Source: Myxococcales bacterium (GTDB lineage Bacteria > Myxococcota_A > Bradymonadia > Bradymonadales > Bradymonadaceae). Taken from it: a stretch of 39,697 nucleotides of DNA. The notes beneath the pieces are model-generated. The model did not search any database, was not told the DNA's origin, and worked only from the letters and a program-made list of their open reading frames with translations. The stretch covers positions 1-39,697 of the forward strand of contig SKPJ01000461.1 of assembly GCA_007119595.1 (NCBI GenBank), written 5' to 3'. Of the stretch, positions 28,631 to 38,397 are shown in pieces. A program made the position numbers and the translations under genes. Numbering within the stretch: position 1 is the stretch's first letter; each line of letters opens with the position of its first letter.

Positions 28631-30028
28631 ATGTCTATCGATTATTATCGCGACCTGATCCGTCCCGTCTTCCAAGATCGCAAGATCATCGTCGCCATGG
28701 GCGTGGTCGCAACCATGACCAAATTTTGCGAAAACCTGATCGATTTAGGCGCCGAACAATGCCTCTTGATCGGTGCCGGCGAGGGAACGGGTGAGCTCCC
28801 GGATCCCAATAAAATGCCGTGGCTCGTGGCTGTTGAAGAACAAGCTCCGGACTTTCTGACGGGCATTCGAAACTATGAAGCAGCGCTCAACGATCTTCCC
28901 CAGCAGGTGATCAGTGCCGTGGAAGAATTCGATCCCGATAGCGAGGCATTGGTGTTGTGCAGCCATATCTCCGATGTGGCGACATTGCACGGAAGACCCC
29001 GGTTGGGTCCTCGAAAACCAGCCTGGGCCGCTCTGGAGGACAAGGTCGTCATCGACGCCTTTTGGGATCGCGCCGGGGTCGATCGGGCTCCCTGCAAAAT
29101 CGTGGCCGCCGATGATCTGGACCGCTGTCTAAAGGCCTCTCACGAGTTGGACTGGGGTGCCGGCGCGGTGTGGTCCGGCGACGCTCGGGAGGGGTTTAAC
29201 GGCGGAGCGCGATATATTCGCCACATTCGCAGCGATGCGGACGCCGAAAAAGCCCATCAATTTTTCGTCAACCACTGCGACCAGGTGCGAGTGATGCCCT
29301 TTTTGGAGGGCGTCCCATGCAGCGTCCACGCCATGGTCTTTGACGAGCAGACCATCGCCTTTCGCCCCGTGGAGATGATCACTTTGCGCCGCACCGACGA
29401 GCCGACCCTACTGTATTCCGGCACCTCCACCTGGTGGGATCCCCCGACGAAGGACCGGGATATGATGAGACGTACCGCTCTTCGTGTGGGGTCACGGCTG
29501 CGCCGGGAGGTCGACTATCGCGGCGCTTTTGCCTTGGACGGTGTGCTGACGGAGCGGGGATTTTTTCCAACCGAACTCAACCCACGAAGCGGCGGCGCAT
29601 TTGCGGATTTATACGCCGGCGACCGCCGGCTGCCCCTGAAATTGATCAATCTATGTGTGCGACACGGATTGGAGTTGGACTATCGTCCCCATGAATTGCA
29701 GAGCTTGGTACTGGACTTGGCCGATGAACATCGCACAGGGTCGGGACGAACGACGGTGGACCGGGTCTTCGACAAGACCGAGGTCCACGAAGTGATGATG
29801 GAGCCCGATTTTCGGCTCGCTGAAGACGGCGAAACGGGCCACGCCAAGCTCACAGCCGGTCCCTCGGAGGTGGGCGGTTTTATTCGCTTTCGACCCGACG
29901 GCGATGCCATGACCAAGGGAACTCTGATGGCCCCTCTGGTCACCCGGGCCTGGGGGCTGGCCGACGAATCCTTCGACACCGGTATCGGATCCGTGGTTCC
30001 CGCCGCTCCAGGCGTTGAGCCGTCGTAG
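28631..30028 (+). CDS. ATP-grasp domain-containing protein, substrate unknown
   Basis: Overall ATP-grasp layout with the Mg-binding FFPTELNPRSGGAFADLY motif. Confidence 0.72.
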   Translation: MSIDYYRDLIRPVFQDRKIIVAMGVVATMTKFCENLIDLGAEQCLLIGAGEGTGELPDPNKMPWLVAVEEQAPDFLTGIRNYEAALNDLPQQVISAVEEFDPDSEALVLCSHISDVATLHGRPRLGPRKPAWAALEDKVVIDAFWDRAGVDRAPCKIVAADDLDRCLKASHELDWGAGAVWSGDAREGFNGGARYIRHIRSDADAEKAHQFFVNHCDQVRVMPFLEGVPCSVHAMVFDEQTIAFRPVEMITLRRTDEPTLLYSGTSTWWDPPTKDRDMMRRTALRVGSRLRREVDYRGAFALDGVLTERGFFPTELNPRSGGAFADLYAGDRRLPLKLINLCVRHGLELDYRPHELQSLVLDLADEHRTGSGRTTVDRVFDKTEVHEVMMEPDFRLAEDGETGHAKLTAGPSEVGGFIRFRPDGDAMTKGTLMAPLVTRAWGLADESFDTGIGSVVPAAPGVEPS

Positions 30029-30029
30029 C

Positions 30030-33000
30030 TCACGGGCGCATCGCGGCGATCCCCGATTCGTAGGCCTCGTAAAACTCATCGATAAATTCATCCATCTCTG
30101 GTTCTTCGATGCTCGGCAGATGGGCGACCAGATCCTTTTTCCACTGAGGGATGCGGGGGATGACGACCGACGCCGCGGAGGCGACAGCGGCGGAGCCGAA
30201 GGCAGTGGTCAATCCCACCGGACCCAGCGGTCGGCAGCCGAGCAGATGGCTCAAACCAGGGGTTTCGATGATGGCGAGCAACACTGCTGCAGAGCCCAGA
30301 CTGGCGGCCCACACCGGTAGCGTCGGGCGAGCAGCGGTCAGGGTCTGGCCCAGTTGTGCGGCCACCACGGCCAATAATCCCACCGTGGAAGCCCGCTTTC
30401 TCTGAAAGGTATGGCGGGCCACAAACCAGGCCGCAAAGGCGGCCGATGCCGTCACTCCGGCGCGCCACATAATGTCTTTTTCCATGGGAGCACCCAGCGA
30501 CTCCTCGGGGCCTTCATAGAGCAGTTGATCCGGCGAGATATCGGGCGGCGGGCGCAGGGCAATCGCCAACGCCGGGGCCACGTCGGTAAAGAGATTGACC
30601 AATAATAACTGGCGCGCATTGAGAGCGGGAATGGTCTCCACGAGACCGCTGGCGAGCATAAAGCCGACCTCGCCCATATTTCCGCCGATGAGAATGGAGA
30701 CGGCGTCGCGGACCGAGCGCCACATCGCGCGCCCCTCGATGACGGCGTCGACGATGCTCTCGATGCGGGCGTCGGTGACCACCAGATCGGCGGCATCCCG
30801 GGCGGCGCTGGAGCTATCAGCGCCCAGTGCGATACCGGCGTCGGCCAGTCGGATGGCGGCGGCGTCGTTGCCCCCGTCGCCGGTCATGGCCACCAGCCGC
30901 CCGGCGCGCTGCAGGGCCTCGACGATGCGCACCTTTTGGGCCGGTGTCATCCGGGCGATCACCGTGGTCGACGGCAACAGCTCTGCCAATTGCTCATCGC
31001 TCATATCCTCGATGCGGTCGCCGGTCAGCACATGGCCGGAGACGTCGATGCCGGCTTCCAGGGCAATGCGGCGCGCCGTTTCCGGATGATCGCCGGTGAG
31101 CATCAGCAGCGAAACCCCCGCCGCTTCCAGTGACGCGACGGCGTCGATGGCCGTCGGGCGCAGTGGGTCACTCAAGGTGACAAAGCCCAAAAAGGTCAGC
31201 TCTTTCACATCGTCGGGGACCAAGGACTCACCATCGCCCGAGACGTCGCGCCGGGCGACCGCCAGGATGCGAAGTCCCCGTCCGGCGAGCCGGTGCGCAC
31301 GCTCCAAGAGCTCACGGCGGTCTTCGCCGTCGAGCTCGACAGCCCCTCCATCGGCCATTCGTCTGGAGCAGCACTCCAAGACCTTTTCGGGACTTCCCTT
31401 CACGGCGAGATAAAGTTCGTCATCGACCCGACCGAGGGCGGCGGAAAACGACAACGTCGTCTTAAAGGGAATCGTCGCCACCGGCGTCCAATCCCCGACA
31501 TCGAGCCCCACCACGCCGGCCCCGTCGACGACGGCCTGGTCCGTGGCGTGGGGCAACTTTTCCTCGCCATTGGTCGGGGTGGCCCGAAGGGCGACCCGGA
31601 ACAACTCTTCGTGACTCGATTGCCATTGGGCATCGTCGATCCTGATATCGGCGCCGCCATTGCACAGACTATGCACCTGGAGGGTCCCGCTGGTGAGGGT
31701 ACCGGTCTTGTCGATGCACAGGGTGTCGGCGCGGCCGATGGCCTCCATGGCCCGTGGATTGTGGACGATGATATTGCGCTCCGACAGCCGCCGGGAGGCC
31801 GCCAGTTGGGCCGCCGTAGCCAATAGCGGAAGGCCCTCCGGCACGGCACCGACAGCGAGGTTGACCGCCGGACCGACCAATTCTTTTAACTCGTGGCGCC
31901 GAAAGACACCGAGGCTCATCAACACTCCACCGCTGAATCCGGCAAAGGGGATCGTGAGGTCCGAAAATTTTTGCAGCCGGCCCTCGACGCCCTCATCGGA
32001 TCGATCTCGTTTTCCGCCGATCCACCGCGAGCGCTGGGCCTCCGTATCGGGGCCGATGGCCACCACCACGGCTGTGACCTCGCCGGCGACGACCGCCGTG
32101 CCATCATAGAGCATGGAGCTTCGCTCCGCGGGCAGATGGGAGAAGTTGGGGTCCGGATCTTTGGCGATGGGAAGCGACTCCCCGGTCAGACTCGATTCAT
32201 CGACCTCCAAGTGCCGGGCCTCGATGATGCGACAATCGGCGGGCACCACGTCGCCGGCTTCCAGCCGCACGATATCACCGGTGACCAGGCAATCCTCGGC
32301 GATCTCCTTCCACCGACCGTCGCGCCGCGTCGTTACCTCGATGGCCTCCCGACGCGCCATCTCGTCGATGACCTCTTCGGCCTTGAAACGCTCGATGCCT
32401 CCGACCAGGCCATTAAAGGCGATGACCGTACCCACGATGGCGGCGTCGGCTACGGATCCCACCATCGCCGAGACGGCGGCACCACCGGCGAGAACCGGGG
32501 TCAGTGGATTGGACAACTCCCGACCGATGGAGCGTGCAATGCGATGCGCTCTGGACGGCGGCTCTTCTCTAATCTGCTCTCGCTCTTTGGCGGCTTCTTC
32601 GCTCAGCCCCTCTCGAGATGTCTCGAGGCGCTCGAGGACATCACCGATGCGCAACCGGTACCACGGGCGTTTTCGCTTCGATGGCATATGTTGGGTATCG
32701 ACGACTCGACCGGCTCGAAACGCCCCATATCCCAGGGCGACGAGGGAAGCAAAATTGACGGCCACCATAACCCGTCCGGGACGGGTTTTCTCCAGACCGC
32801 GAATGGCCGATAGTGCACCGATTCCAGCGCCCGCCCCGGCGAGAATGGCGCATGTCTTGGAGACATTTCGGGCCTCCGCGATGGCGTCGACGAAAAAGAT
32901 CGCCTGCTGCAACTCGTCGGCGGCCACGATGTCTGCATTCCAGGGCACCACGTCGTTTCTTCGAAAGCCGACACCGCAATCGGCGGCATCCAACGCCGGG

Positions 33001-34478
33001 CAAGGGCCCTCCCCGAAATAGGCCACCACCTGGTAATCCCGTTGGATGTGGCGGATAAATCGATCCACGCCCTCGGTTGCGACCGTTCGATCCGGGCGAA
33101 AATGCTCCACCGACTCCTCTTCGTCGGTGACGATGATCAACTCCAATTCGGCGTCGCGCACCGCCTCGATAAACAACTCGGAGGTGGGATCGGTGACCGA
33201 ACGCAGCGAGAATAAGGCGCATACCTTTTCATCCCGGCGAAGGGCCAGAAAGTCTCCGCGGGCCCCTGCTTCTTTGAGCTCCGCAATCCACGTCTCGTCG
33301 ACCTCGATCTGAGAGGCCGGTCGAAGCTCCCATATGCCATTGCTCTGGTGCGACTCCGGATGGACCGGGTCCAGCAATTCCTCGGCGCGCTCGTACAACT
33401 CGATGGCATCGCTATCTTCGGCGAAGGCCACGCGGTCCAGATCCCACCGATCGGTGACCAACAGATCTTCGTCGACGATAACACAGTCCACGCGATCGAT
33501 TCGGCGCAAGGCCTCGGGGTCGAGCACCAATAGCCCCTGCTTTCCCAATTCCTTGGTCAACCGGGCAGAAAAGGCATCGCGGCCATAGCGCGCCGGCTTC
33601 GGAAGGGCATCGAGCAATGGCGTGACAGCCCGCTTTAGATCCTGGGTATCCGCCAGCCCCACGAAAAATCCGCCGAGCGACATATTCCACACATTTTCCG
33701 CGTACTCCTCGATCGGGCCATCCGGCAATTCGATGGGCCGGGGCTTTCTCGATGGTTGCGGGGCAGCGACTCGCTCTGGGTGATTACAAAGCTCCGGCTC
33801 AAAGGCGGTCCAACTACGCCGCCGTTCGACGGCTTCCATAAAACGCCCCAGTTGAAAGGCAAAATCCAAGATCGGACCGCCGGGGCCGGAGCCGAGCCCC
33901 TGAATGACGGGATTTCCCAGACCGATCGACATATCGGCCGACGCCTTGCCCATCCGCCGTTCCAGAGACTGCCGAATGTGGGGGACATTATCGACGATGG
34001 CCATCAAGGCCGCCATATCGAAACGGCGGCGCCCCGGCTTTTGCCGCGTCACCTTCATGGTCACACCCAGCGCCGTACCGACCAGATCGGAGGCCATACG
34101 TGCCAATCCGCGCACAATGGGTTCATCGTCCCCGGGGTGATCGGCCACCTCGTCGCTATAGGGACCATCCTGAAGATTGAAGCGCTCTTCGACGGAATCG
34201 GCGACCTCCAAAATCGCCTCCAGATCGGTGCGCTCCACCTCCCAGGTCACCACCATCCGGTGCAATGCCCCGTTGGCGGCCGCCCACACCACGCCGTCGA
34301 TGGCCTCCAATTCATCGGACAGTGTCTGCGTGAAATCTCGATACTCTTCGCCTTCCAGATCGGGAATCTCGATATGTGCTCGACCCGGAACCGACCAGAT
34401 CCGACGCCGAACCACGTGGAACAGATTCGCAATCGATTCTGTACCGCGGCGTGGAAGAAAGTCCGATGGATTGATCAT
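30030..34478 (-). CDS. Very long cation-translocating P-type ATPase (CtpI/CtpH-like architecture, 1482 aa)
   Basis: TGES (SSLTGESLPIAKDP), CIDKTGTLTSG, MLTGDHPETA, MTGDGGNDAAAIRLADAGIAL, plus a roughly 600-aa N-terminal extension. Confidence 0.93.
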   Translation of the reverse strand: MINPSDFLPRRGTESIANLFHVVRRRIWSVPGRAHIEIPDLEGEEYRDFTQTLSDELEAIDGVVWAAANGALHRMVVTWEVERTDLEAILEVADSVEERFNLQDGPYSDEVADHPGDDEPIVRGLARMASDLVGTALGVTMKVTRQKPGRRRFDMAALMAIVDNVPHIRQSLERRMGKASADMSIGLGNPVIQGLGSGPGGPILDFAFQLGRFMEAVERRRSWTAFEPELCNHPERVAAPQPSRKPRPIELPDGPIEEYAENVWNMSLGGFFVGLADTQDLKRAVTPLLDALPKPARYGRDAFSARLTKELGKQGLLVLDPEALRRIDRVDCVIVDEDLLVTDRWDLDRVAFAEDSDAIELYERAEELLDPVHPESHQSNGIWELRPASQIEVDETWIAELKEAGARGDFLALRRDEKVCALFSLRSVTDPTSELFIEAVRDAELELIIVTDEEESVEHFRPDRTVATEGVDRFIRHIQRDYQVVAYFGEGPCPALDAADCGVGFRRNDVVPWNADIVAADELQQAIFFVDAIAEARNVSKTCAILAGAGAGIGALSAIRGLEKTRPGRVMVAVNFASLVALGYGAFRAGRVVDTQHMPSKRKRPWYRLRIGDVLERLETSREGLSEEAAKEREQIREEPPSRAHRIARSIGRELSNPLTPVLAGGAAVSAMVGSVADAAIVGTVIAFNGLVGGIERFKAEEVIDEMARREAIEVTTRRDGRWKEIAEDCLVTGDIVRLEAGDVVPADCRIIEARHLEVDESSLTGESLPIAKDPDPNFSHLPAERSSMLYDGTAVVAGEVTAVVVAIGPDTEAQRSRWIGGKRDRSDEGVEGRLQKFSDLTIPFAGFSGGVLMSLGVFRRHELKELVGPAVNLAVGAVPEGLPLLATAAQLAASRRLSERNIIVHNPRAMEAIGRADTLCIDKTGTLTSGTLQVHSLCNGGADIRIDDAQWQSSHEELFRVALRATPTNGEEKLPHATDQAVVDGAGVVGLDVGDWTPVATIPFKTTLSFSAALGRVDDELYLAVKGSPEKVLECCSRRMADGGAVELDGEDRRELLERAHRLAGRGLRILAVARRDVSGDGESLVPDDVKELTFLGFVTLSDPLRPTAIDAVASLEAAGVSLLMLTGDHPETARRIALEAGIDVSGHVLTGDRIEDMSDEQLAELLPSTTVIARMTPAQKVRIVEALQRAGRLVAMTGDGGNDAAAIRLADAGIALGADSSSAARDAADLVVTDARIESIVDAVIEGRAMWRSVRDAVSILIGGNMGEVGFMLASGLVETIPALNARQLLLVNLFTDVAPALAIALRPPPDISPDQLLYEGPEESLGAPMEKDIMWRAGVTASAAFAAWFVARHTFQRKRASTVGLLAVVAAQLGQTLTAARPTLPVWAASLGSAAVLLAIIETPGLSHLLGCRPLGPVGLTTAFGSAAVASAASVVIPRIPQWKKDLVAHLPSIEEPEMDEFIDEFYEAYESGIAAMRP

Positions 34479-34568
34479 GAGATTACAACCTCTTTGATGC
34501 TGTGGCCTATCCCACGGAGAATTGCGAGATGCTGTACAAGATATTAACGACTAACCGATACGGCGAAC

Positions 34569-34636
34569 CGGTGCAATGGATCGCCCTTGCAAGGGCGTGA
34601 TCACCATGGCTCGCCTACGCCATGATCTTTGCACCG
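34569..34636. other. Compact inverted-repeat element with predicted three-way-junction fold, upstream of dinB
   Basis: Closing stem CGGTGCAA/TTGCACCG enclosing CGCCCT-TGCA-AGGGCG and CATGGC-TCGCCTAC-GCCATG. Confidence 0.6.
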
Positions 34637-34738
34637 ACGTGAAATTTAGGGGTTGAACGATATTGTAAAACGAACGCCGTATTTCGCGTCTATCCTGCAT
34701 TGTGCTGTCGTGTGCGCTGGGGCATCATCTGTGCCGCT

Positions 34739-35797
34739 ATGCGCAAGATAATTCATATCGATATGGATTGCTTTTATGCGGCCATCGAAATGCGGGATGA
34801 TCCCTCGCTTCGCGGGGTTCCCATCGCCGTGGGAGGACGGCCGGATCGGCGCGGTGTCATTGCCACCGCCAATTATCGTGCTCGTCGCTTTGGTGTCCAT
34901 TCGGCGATGGCCTCAGCACGGGCCGTTCGCCTGTGTCCGGATTTGATCATCATCCCCACGCGAATGAAGACCTACCGCCGGGAAAGTGCGATCATTCGCT
35001 CCATCTTCACCGAATTTACGGACGTCGTGGAGCCATTGTCGTTGGACGAGGCCTATCTCGACGTTACGAACTGCTCGATTCACCACGGCAGCGCTACATT
35101 GATCGCCAACGAACTTCGCCGCCGCATCGCTGAAGCAACGGACTTGACGGCCTCGGCAGGGGTGGCACCCAATAAATTCTTGGCCAAAGTGGCCAGTGAT
35201 ATGGACAAGCCCGACGGGCTCACAGTCATCACTCCCGGATCGGTCCTCGACTTTGTCGAAGCGCTGCCCGTAGAGGCCATCCCCGGTGTTGGCAAAGTGA
35301 CCACCCGGCGGCTGCATCGGCTGGGCTTTCGAACCTGCGGCGATCTTCGACGCGTACCAAAACGTCAGATGCTTCGACGATTCGGCAAGCGCGGCCAGAG
35401 GCTCTACAAATTGAGTCGGGGAATCGACGAGCGCCCCCTGCGAGTGGAGCGAATCCCCAAGAGCTTGAGCGTCGAAAATACCTATCCCGAAGATCTCCCC
35501 GACGCCGATGCCTGCGTGGCGCGCATTCCCGAATTACTGGAAAGCCTGGTGACCCGTTTTCAGCGACGCGACGACCCGCCGCCCATCGGTGGCCTCTTCG
35601 TAAAAGTCAAATTCAACGACTTTCGACAGACCACTCTGGAGCGCACCGAATACCGCGAGTTGAGACGGGAAACCTACGAAAAGCTCATGCGTCAGGCCAT
35701 CGCTCGCCACGACCGGCCGGTGCGACTACTCGGCATTGGGGTGAATCTGGACGCCGAACTCGCCGCAGCTCCCAAACAACTCGATTTATTTCGCTAG
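34739..35797 (+). CDS. dinB: DNA polymerase IV (Y-family)
   Basis: IIHIDMDCFYAAIEMRDDPSLRGVPIAVGG, SLDEAYLDVT, ASAGVAPNKFLAKVASDMDKPDG; ATG at 34739. Confidence 0.95.
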   Translation: MRKIIHIDMDCFYAAIEMRDDPSLRGVPIAVGGRPDRRGVIATANYRARRFGVHSAMASARAVRLCPDLIIIPTRMKTYRRESAIIRSIFTEFTDVVEPLSLDEAYLDVTNCSIHHGSATLIANELRRRIAEATDLTASAGVAPNKFLAKVASDMDKPDGLTVITPGSVLDFVEALPVEAIPGVGKVTTRRLHRLGFRTCGDLRRVPKRQMLRRFGKRGQRLYKLSRGIDERPLRVERIPKSLSVENTYPEDLPDADACVARIPELLESLVTRFQRRDDPPPIGGLFVKVKFNDFRQTTLERTEYRELRRETYEKLMRQAIARHDRPVRLLGIGVNLDAELAAAPKQLDLFR

Positions 35798-35944
35798 CAA
35801 CAGGGTGCTAGCCCGAGTTTCCCATACGCTGCTATCTTCAATTGAAGTCGCCACTGCGAAATGCAACCATCCAGGCTCGTGTTGTCCCTGCGACGCCCTG
35901 ATCGAGCCGAGGCGGCTCGTACTTTCCTACTTATGGCGGCTTTC

Positions 35945-36577
35945 ATGACCTCACGTATGGCGAACGCGACTCCCCCGGTGATCGCGGCCTTTTTGATCGG
36001 ACTCTTCGCACTGAGCGCGGGTTGCTCTTCGGCCCCCGACGAAGTCTCGGAGCGAGACGCCACCCAACAAACGCGCCCCTCCCCCGACTTCAGCGAAGCC
36101 CCCGAGGACTTCTCATCGGCCGGCGTCCTCGGCGTCTTCTCCGCTCCCGGCGGCTCGGCGGTCATGCTCGGATCGCCGACAAAGGAATCGGTGTTGCCGA
36201 TCTTTATTAATTCCTCCCAGGCGATGGCCATCCAACTCGGCCTCGACGGAGAGGATTTCGAGCGGCCTCTGACCCACGATCTGGTCGCCGATATCATGGG
36301 TCAACTCGACGTGGAGATCGGCAAAATTCAGGTCGACGACATCCGCGGTGGAACCTTTATCGCCACCGTCTTTTTGGTGACCCCCACCGATGTATTGGAG
36401 ATCGACGCCCGTCCCTCCGACGCCATCGCTCTGGCCGTCAAAGACGATATCCCGATCTACGTTGCTGACGCTGTCTTCGACGCCGCAGGGCTCTCCGACG
36501 AACATCTGCGGCAGCTCCCCCCGGCCGCTCCCGGCGATCCCGATGACTTTCACGACTCACCGACCACACCGCTTTAG
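35945..36577 (+). CDS. Bifunctional nuclease (BFN/DUF151) family domain protein with predicted lipoprotein signal
   Basis: LPIFINSSQAMAIQLGLDGEDFERPLTHDLVADIMGQLD...TFIATVFL...IDARPSDAIALAVKDDIPIYVAD; N-terminal VIAAFLIGLFALSAGCSS. Confidence 0.88.
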   Translation: MTSRMANATPPVIAAFLIGLFALSAGCSSAPDEVSERDATQQTRPSPDFSEAPEDFSSAGVLGVFSAPGGSAVMLGSPTKESVLPIFINSSQAMAIQLGLDGEDFERPLTHDLVADIMGQLDVEIGKIQVDDIRGGTFIATVFLVTPTDVLEIDARPSDAIALAVKDDIPIYVADAVFDAAGLSDEHLRQLPPAAPGDPDDFHDSPTTPL

Positions 36578-36587
36578 GAAATTTCAC

Positions 36588-37991
36588 GTGACTCAAAATA
36601 ATGTCCAACACTATATCGAAACGCACTCCGAGGAGTTTCTCGACCAGCTCTTCGAATTGCTCAGCATTCCCAGTATCTCCACCGACCCCGACTACGCCGA
36701 CAACGTCGAGCGCTGTGCTCAGTGGGTCTCAGAACATCTGCGCCAGATCGGCGTCGATACCGTGGAGGTCCACTCCACAGAGGGTCATCCCATCGTATAC
36801 GCCGAACATCTTTCGGCGCCCGACGATGCTCCGACCCTCCTCATTTACGGGCACTACGACGTCCAACCTCCGGACCCGATCGACAAATGGGATTCGCCCC
36901 CTTTTGAACCCGAGGTGCGCGATGGCAAGATCTTCGCCCGCGGCGCCACGGACGACAAAGGACAGCTCTTCGCACACCTCAAAGCCATCGAAGCCTGGAT
37001 CGCCACCACCGGCGGACTTCCGGTCAATATCAAGTTCATCATCGAGGGCGAGGAAGAAGTGGGAAGCCCGAACCTCGCGCCCTGGGTCGAGACCCATCAA
37101 CAACGCCTGCAATCGGACGCTCTGATCATCTCTGACTCCTCGATGTTCGCTCCTGGCATCCCCTCCATCACCTATGGATTGCGCGGATTGGCCTATCTGC
37201 AGATGACCGTCGAGGGACCGGATCACGATCTCCACTCCGGGCTCTTTGGAGGCGCCGTTCCCAATCCCATCAACGAGTTGGCACGCATCATCGCCCAAAT
37301 GCACGACGAGGATGGGCGGGTGACCATCCCCGGGTTTTACGATGCGGTCCGTCCGATGGATGAATCAGAGTGCCGGGCCTTCGCCGAGCTCCCCTTCGAC
37401 GATGCGGCTTTTCGAAATGAAACGGGGGCTGCACAACTCAAAGGAGAAAAGGGTTATACGACCCTGGAACGCATCTGGGCGCGCCCCACCCTCGATTGCA
37501 ACGGCATCTGGGGTGGTTATACCAAACAAGGTGCCAAGACGGTGCTTCCATCGAAAGCACATGCCAAATTTTCGTGCCGATTGGTCCCCGACCAGGACCC
37601 CGATGAAATCGCTGAACTCGCTCAATCCTGGGTCCGCGAACTCGCCGATGATTCCGTGAAGGTCTCGACATCGGTTTTTCACGGTGGATATCCGGTGATC
37701 ACCGACCGCGATGCTCCGGCGGTGCGCGCCGCCACCCGTGCTCTTTCCAGGGTGTGGAACGAGGAGTGCGTATTCACCCGCGGCGGTGGTAGCATTCCCA
37801 TCGTCACCACCTTCTCGAAGACACTCGAAATACCGACCGTCCTGATGGGTTTTGGCCTGGAAAACGATCGCCTCCACAGCCCCAATGAAAAGTTCAACGT
37901 GGAAAATTTTTATGCCGGTATTCGCACCAGCGCCTACCTGTGGCAAGAGTTGGAACAGGTCTACGCCGATGAGGCGGCAGCCGGCGAATAA
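36588..37991 (+). CDS. M20-family metallopeptidase (dipeptidase-like)
   Basis: LLIYGHYDVQPPDP, RGATDDKGQLFAHLKA, IIEGEEEVGSPNL; likely GTG start at 36588. Confidence 0.93.
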   Translation: MTQNNVQHYIETHSEEFLDQLFELLSIPSISTDPDYADNVERCAQWVSEHLRQIGVDTVEVHSTEGHPIVYAEHLSAPDDAPTLLIYGHYDVQPPDPIDKWDSPPFEPEVRDGKIFARGATDDKGQLFAHLKAIEAWIATTGGLPVNIKFIIEGEEEVGSPNLAPWVETHQQRLQSDALIISDSSMFAPGIPSITYGLRGLAYLQMTVEGPDHDLHSGLFGGAVPNPINELARIIAQMHDEDGRVTIPGFYDAVRPMDESECRAFAELPFDDAAFRNETGAAQLKGEKGYTTLERIWARPTLDCNGIWGGYTKQGAKTVLPSKAHAKFSCRLVPDQDPDEIAELAQSWVRELADDSVKVSTSVFHGGYPVITDRDAPAVRAATRALSRVWNEECVFTRGGGSIPIVTTFSKTLEIPTVLMGFGLENDRLHSPNEKFNVENFYAGIRTSAYLWQELEQVYADEAAAGE

Positions 37992-38397
37992 GCTGGCTAC
38001 CCTACGGATCCTATTGGTCTTCTGGCTCGCCGCGACGACCACTATCGTCGGCTGCGACGACGGGGTCGACGATCACGTTCCGGCGGCCCGCGCCGAGGTG
38101 CGCGCCACCTATCTCGCAGAAACGACGGTCGTCGAGGCCCGGGAAATGATTCTCTTGCATCCCCAATCCGACCGCCAGCGACACGCCCGCCAACAACTGA
38201 TTTACCTCGAGAGTCTCGAGGATCGGATCGCCGAAGATATGGGCAATACGCGCCAGAAGGCACAACCGCCGGACTTCGAGCACAGACTTCAGGTGCTTCA
38301 GCGGTGGACCGATCTCGTCGATGATTCACATCTCGCAGTTCCATCTGATGCCGATCCACCCGATGCCGATCCATCCAATCCGAAGGAGTCTCCATGA
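37969..38397 (+). CDS. Small predicted lipoprotein, function unknown
   Basis: MRRQPANKLATLRILLVFWLAATTTIVGCDDG; start overlaps the M20 peptidase end and its stop overlaps the next start (ATGA). Confidence 0.72.
   Translation: MRRQPANKLATLRILLVFWLAATTTIVGCDDGVDDHVPAARAEVRATYLAETTVVEAREMILLHPQSDRQRHARQQLIYLESLEDRIAEDMGNTRQKAQPPDFEHRLQVLQRWTDLVDDSHLAVPSDADPPDADPSNPKESP

Noticed and set aside
31893-33021. Two long plus-strand ORFs (306 and 302 aa) inside the P-type ATPase gene
   Set aside because: Overlapping shadow ORFs antisense to strong catalytic motifs; no start context or domain.
34569-34636. tRNA gene or integron attC interpretation of the structured element
   Set aside because: No anticodon/T-arm consensus or CCA context, and no attC core sites; only the stem arrangement is supported.
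34479-34738. LexA/SOS box upstream of dinB
   Set aside because: I looked for CTGT-N8-ACAG and GAAC-N7-GTTC type sites and found no convincing match.
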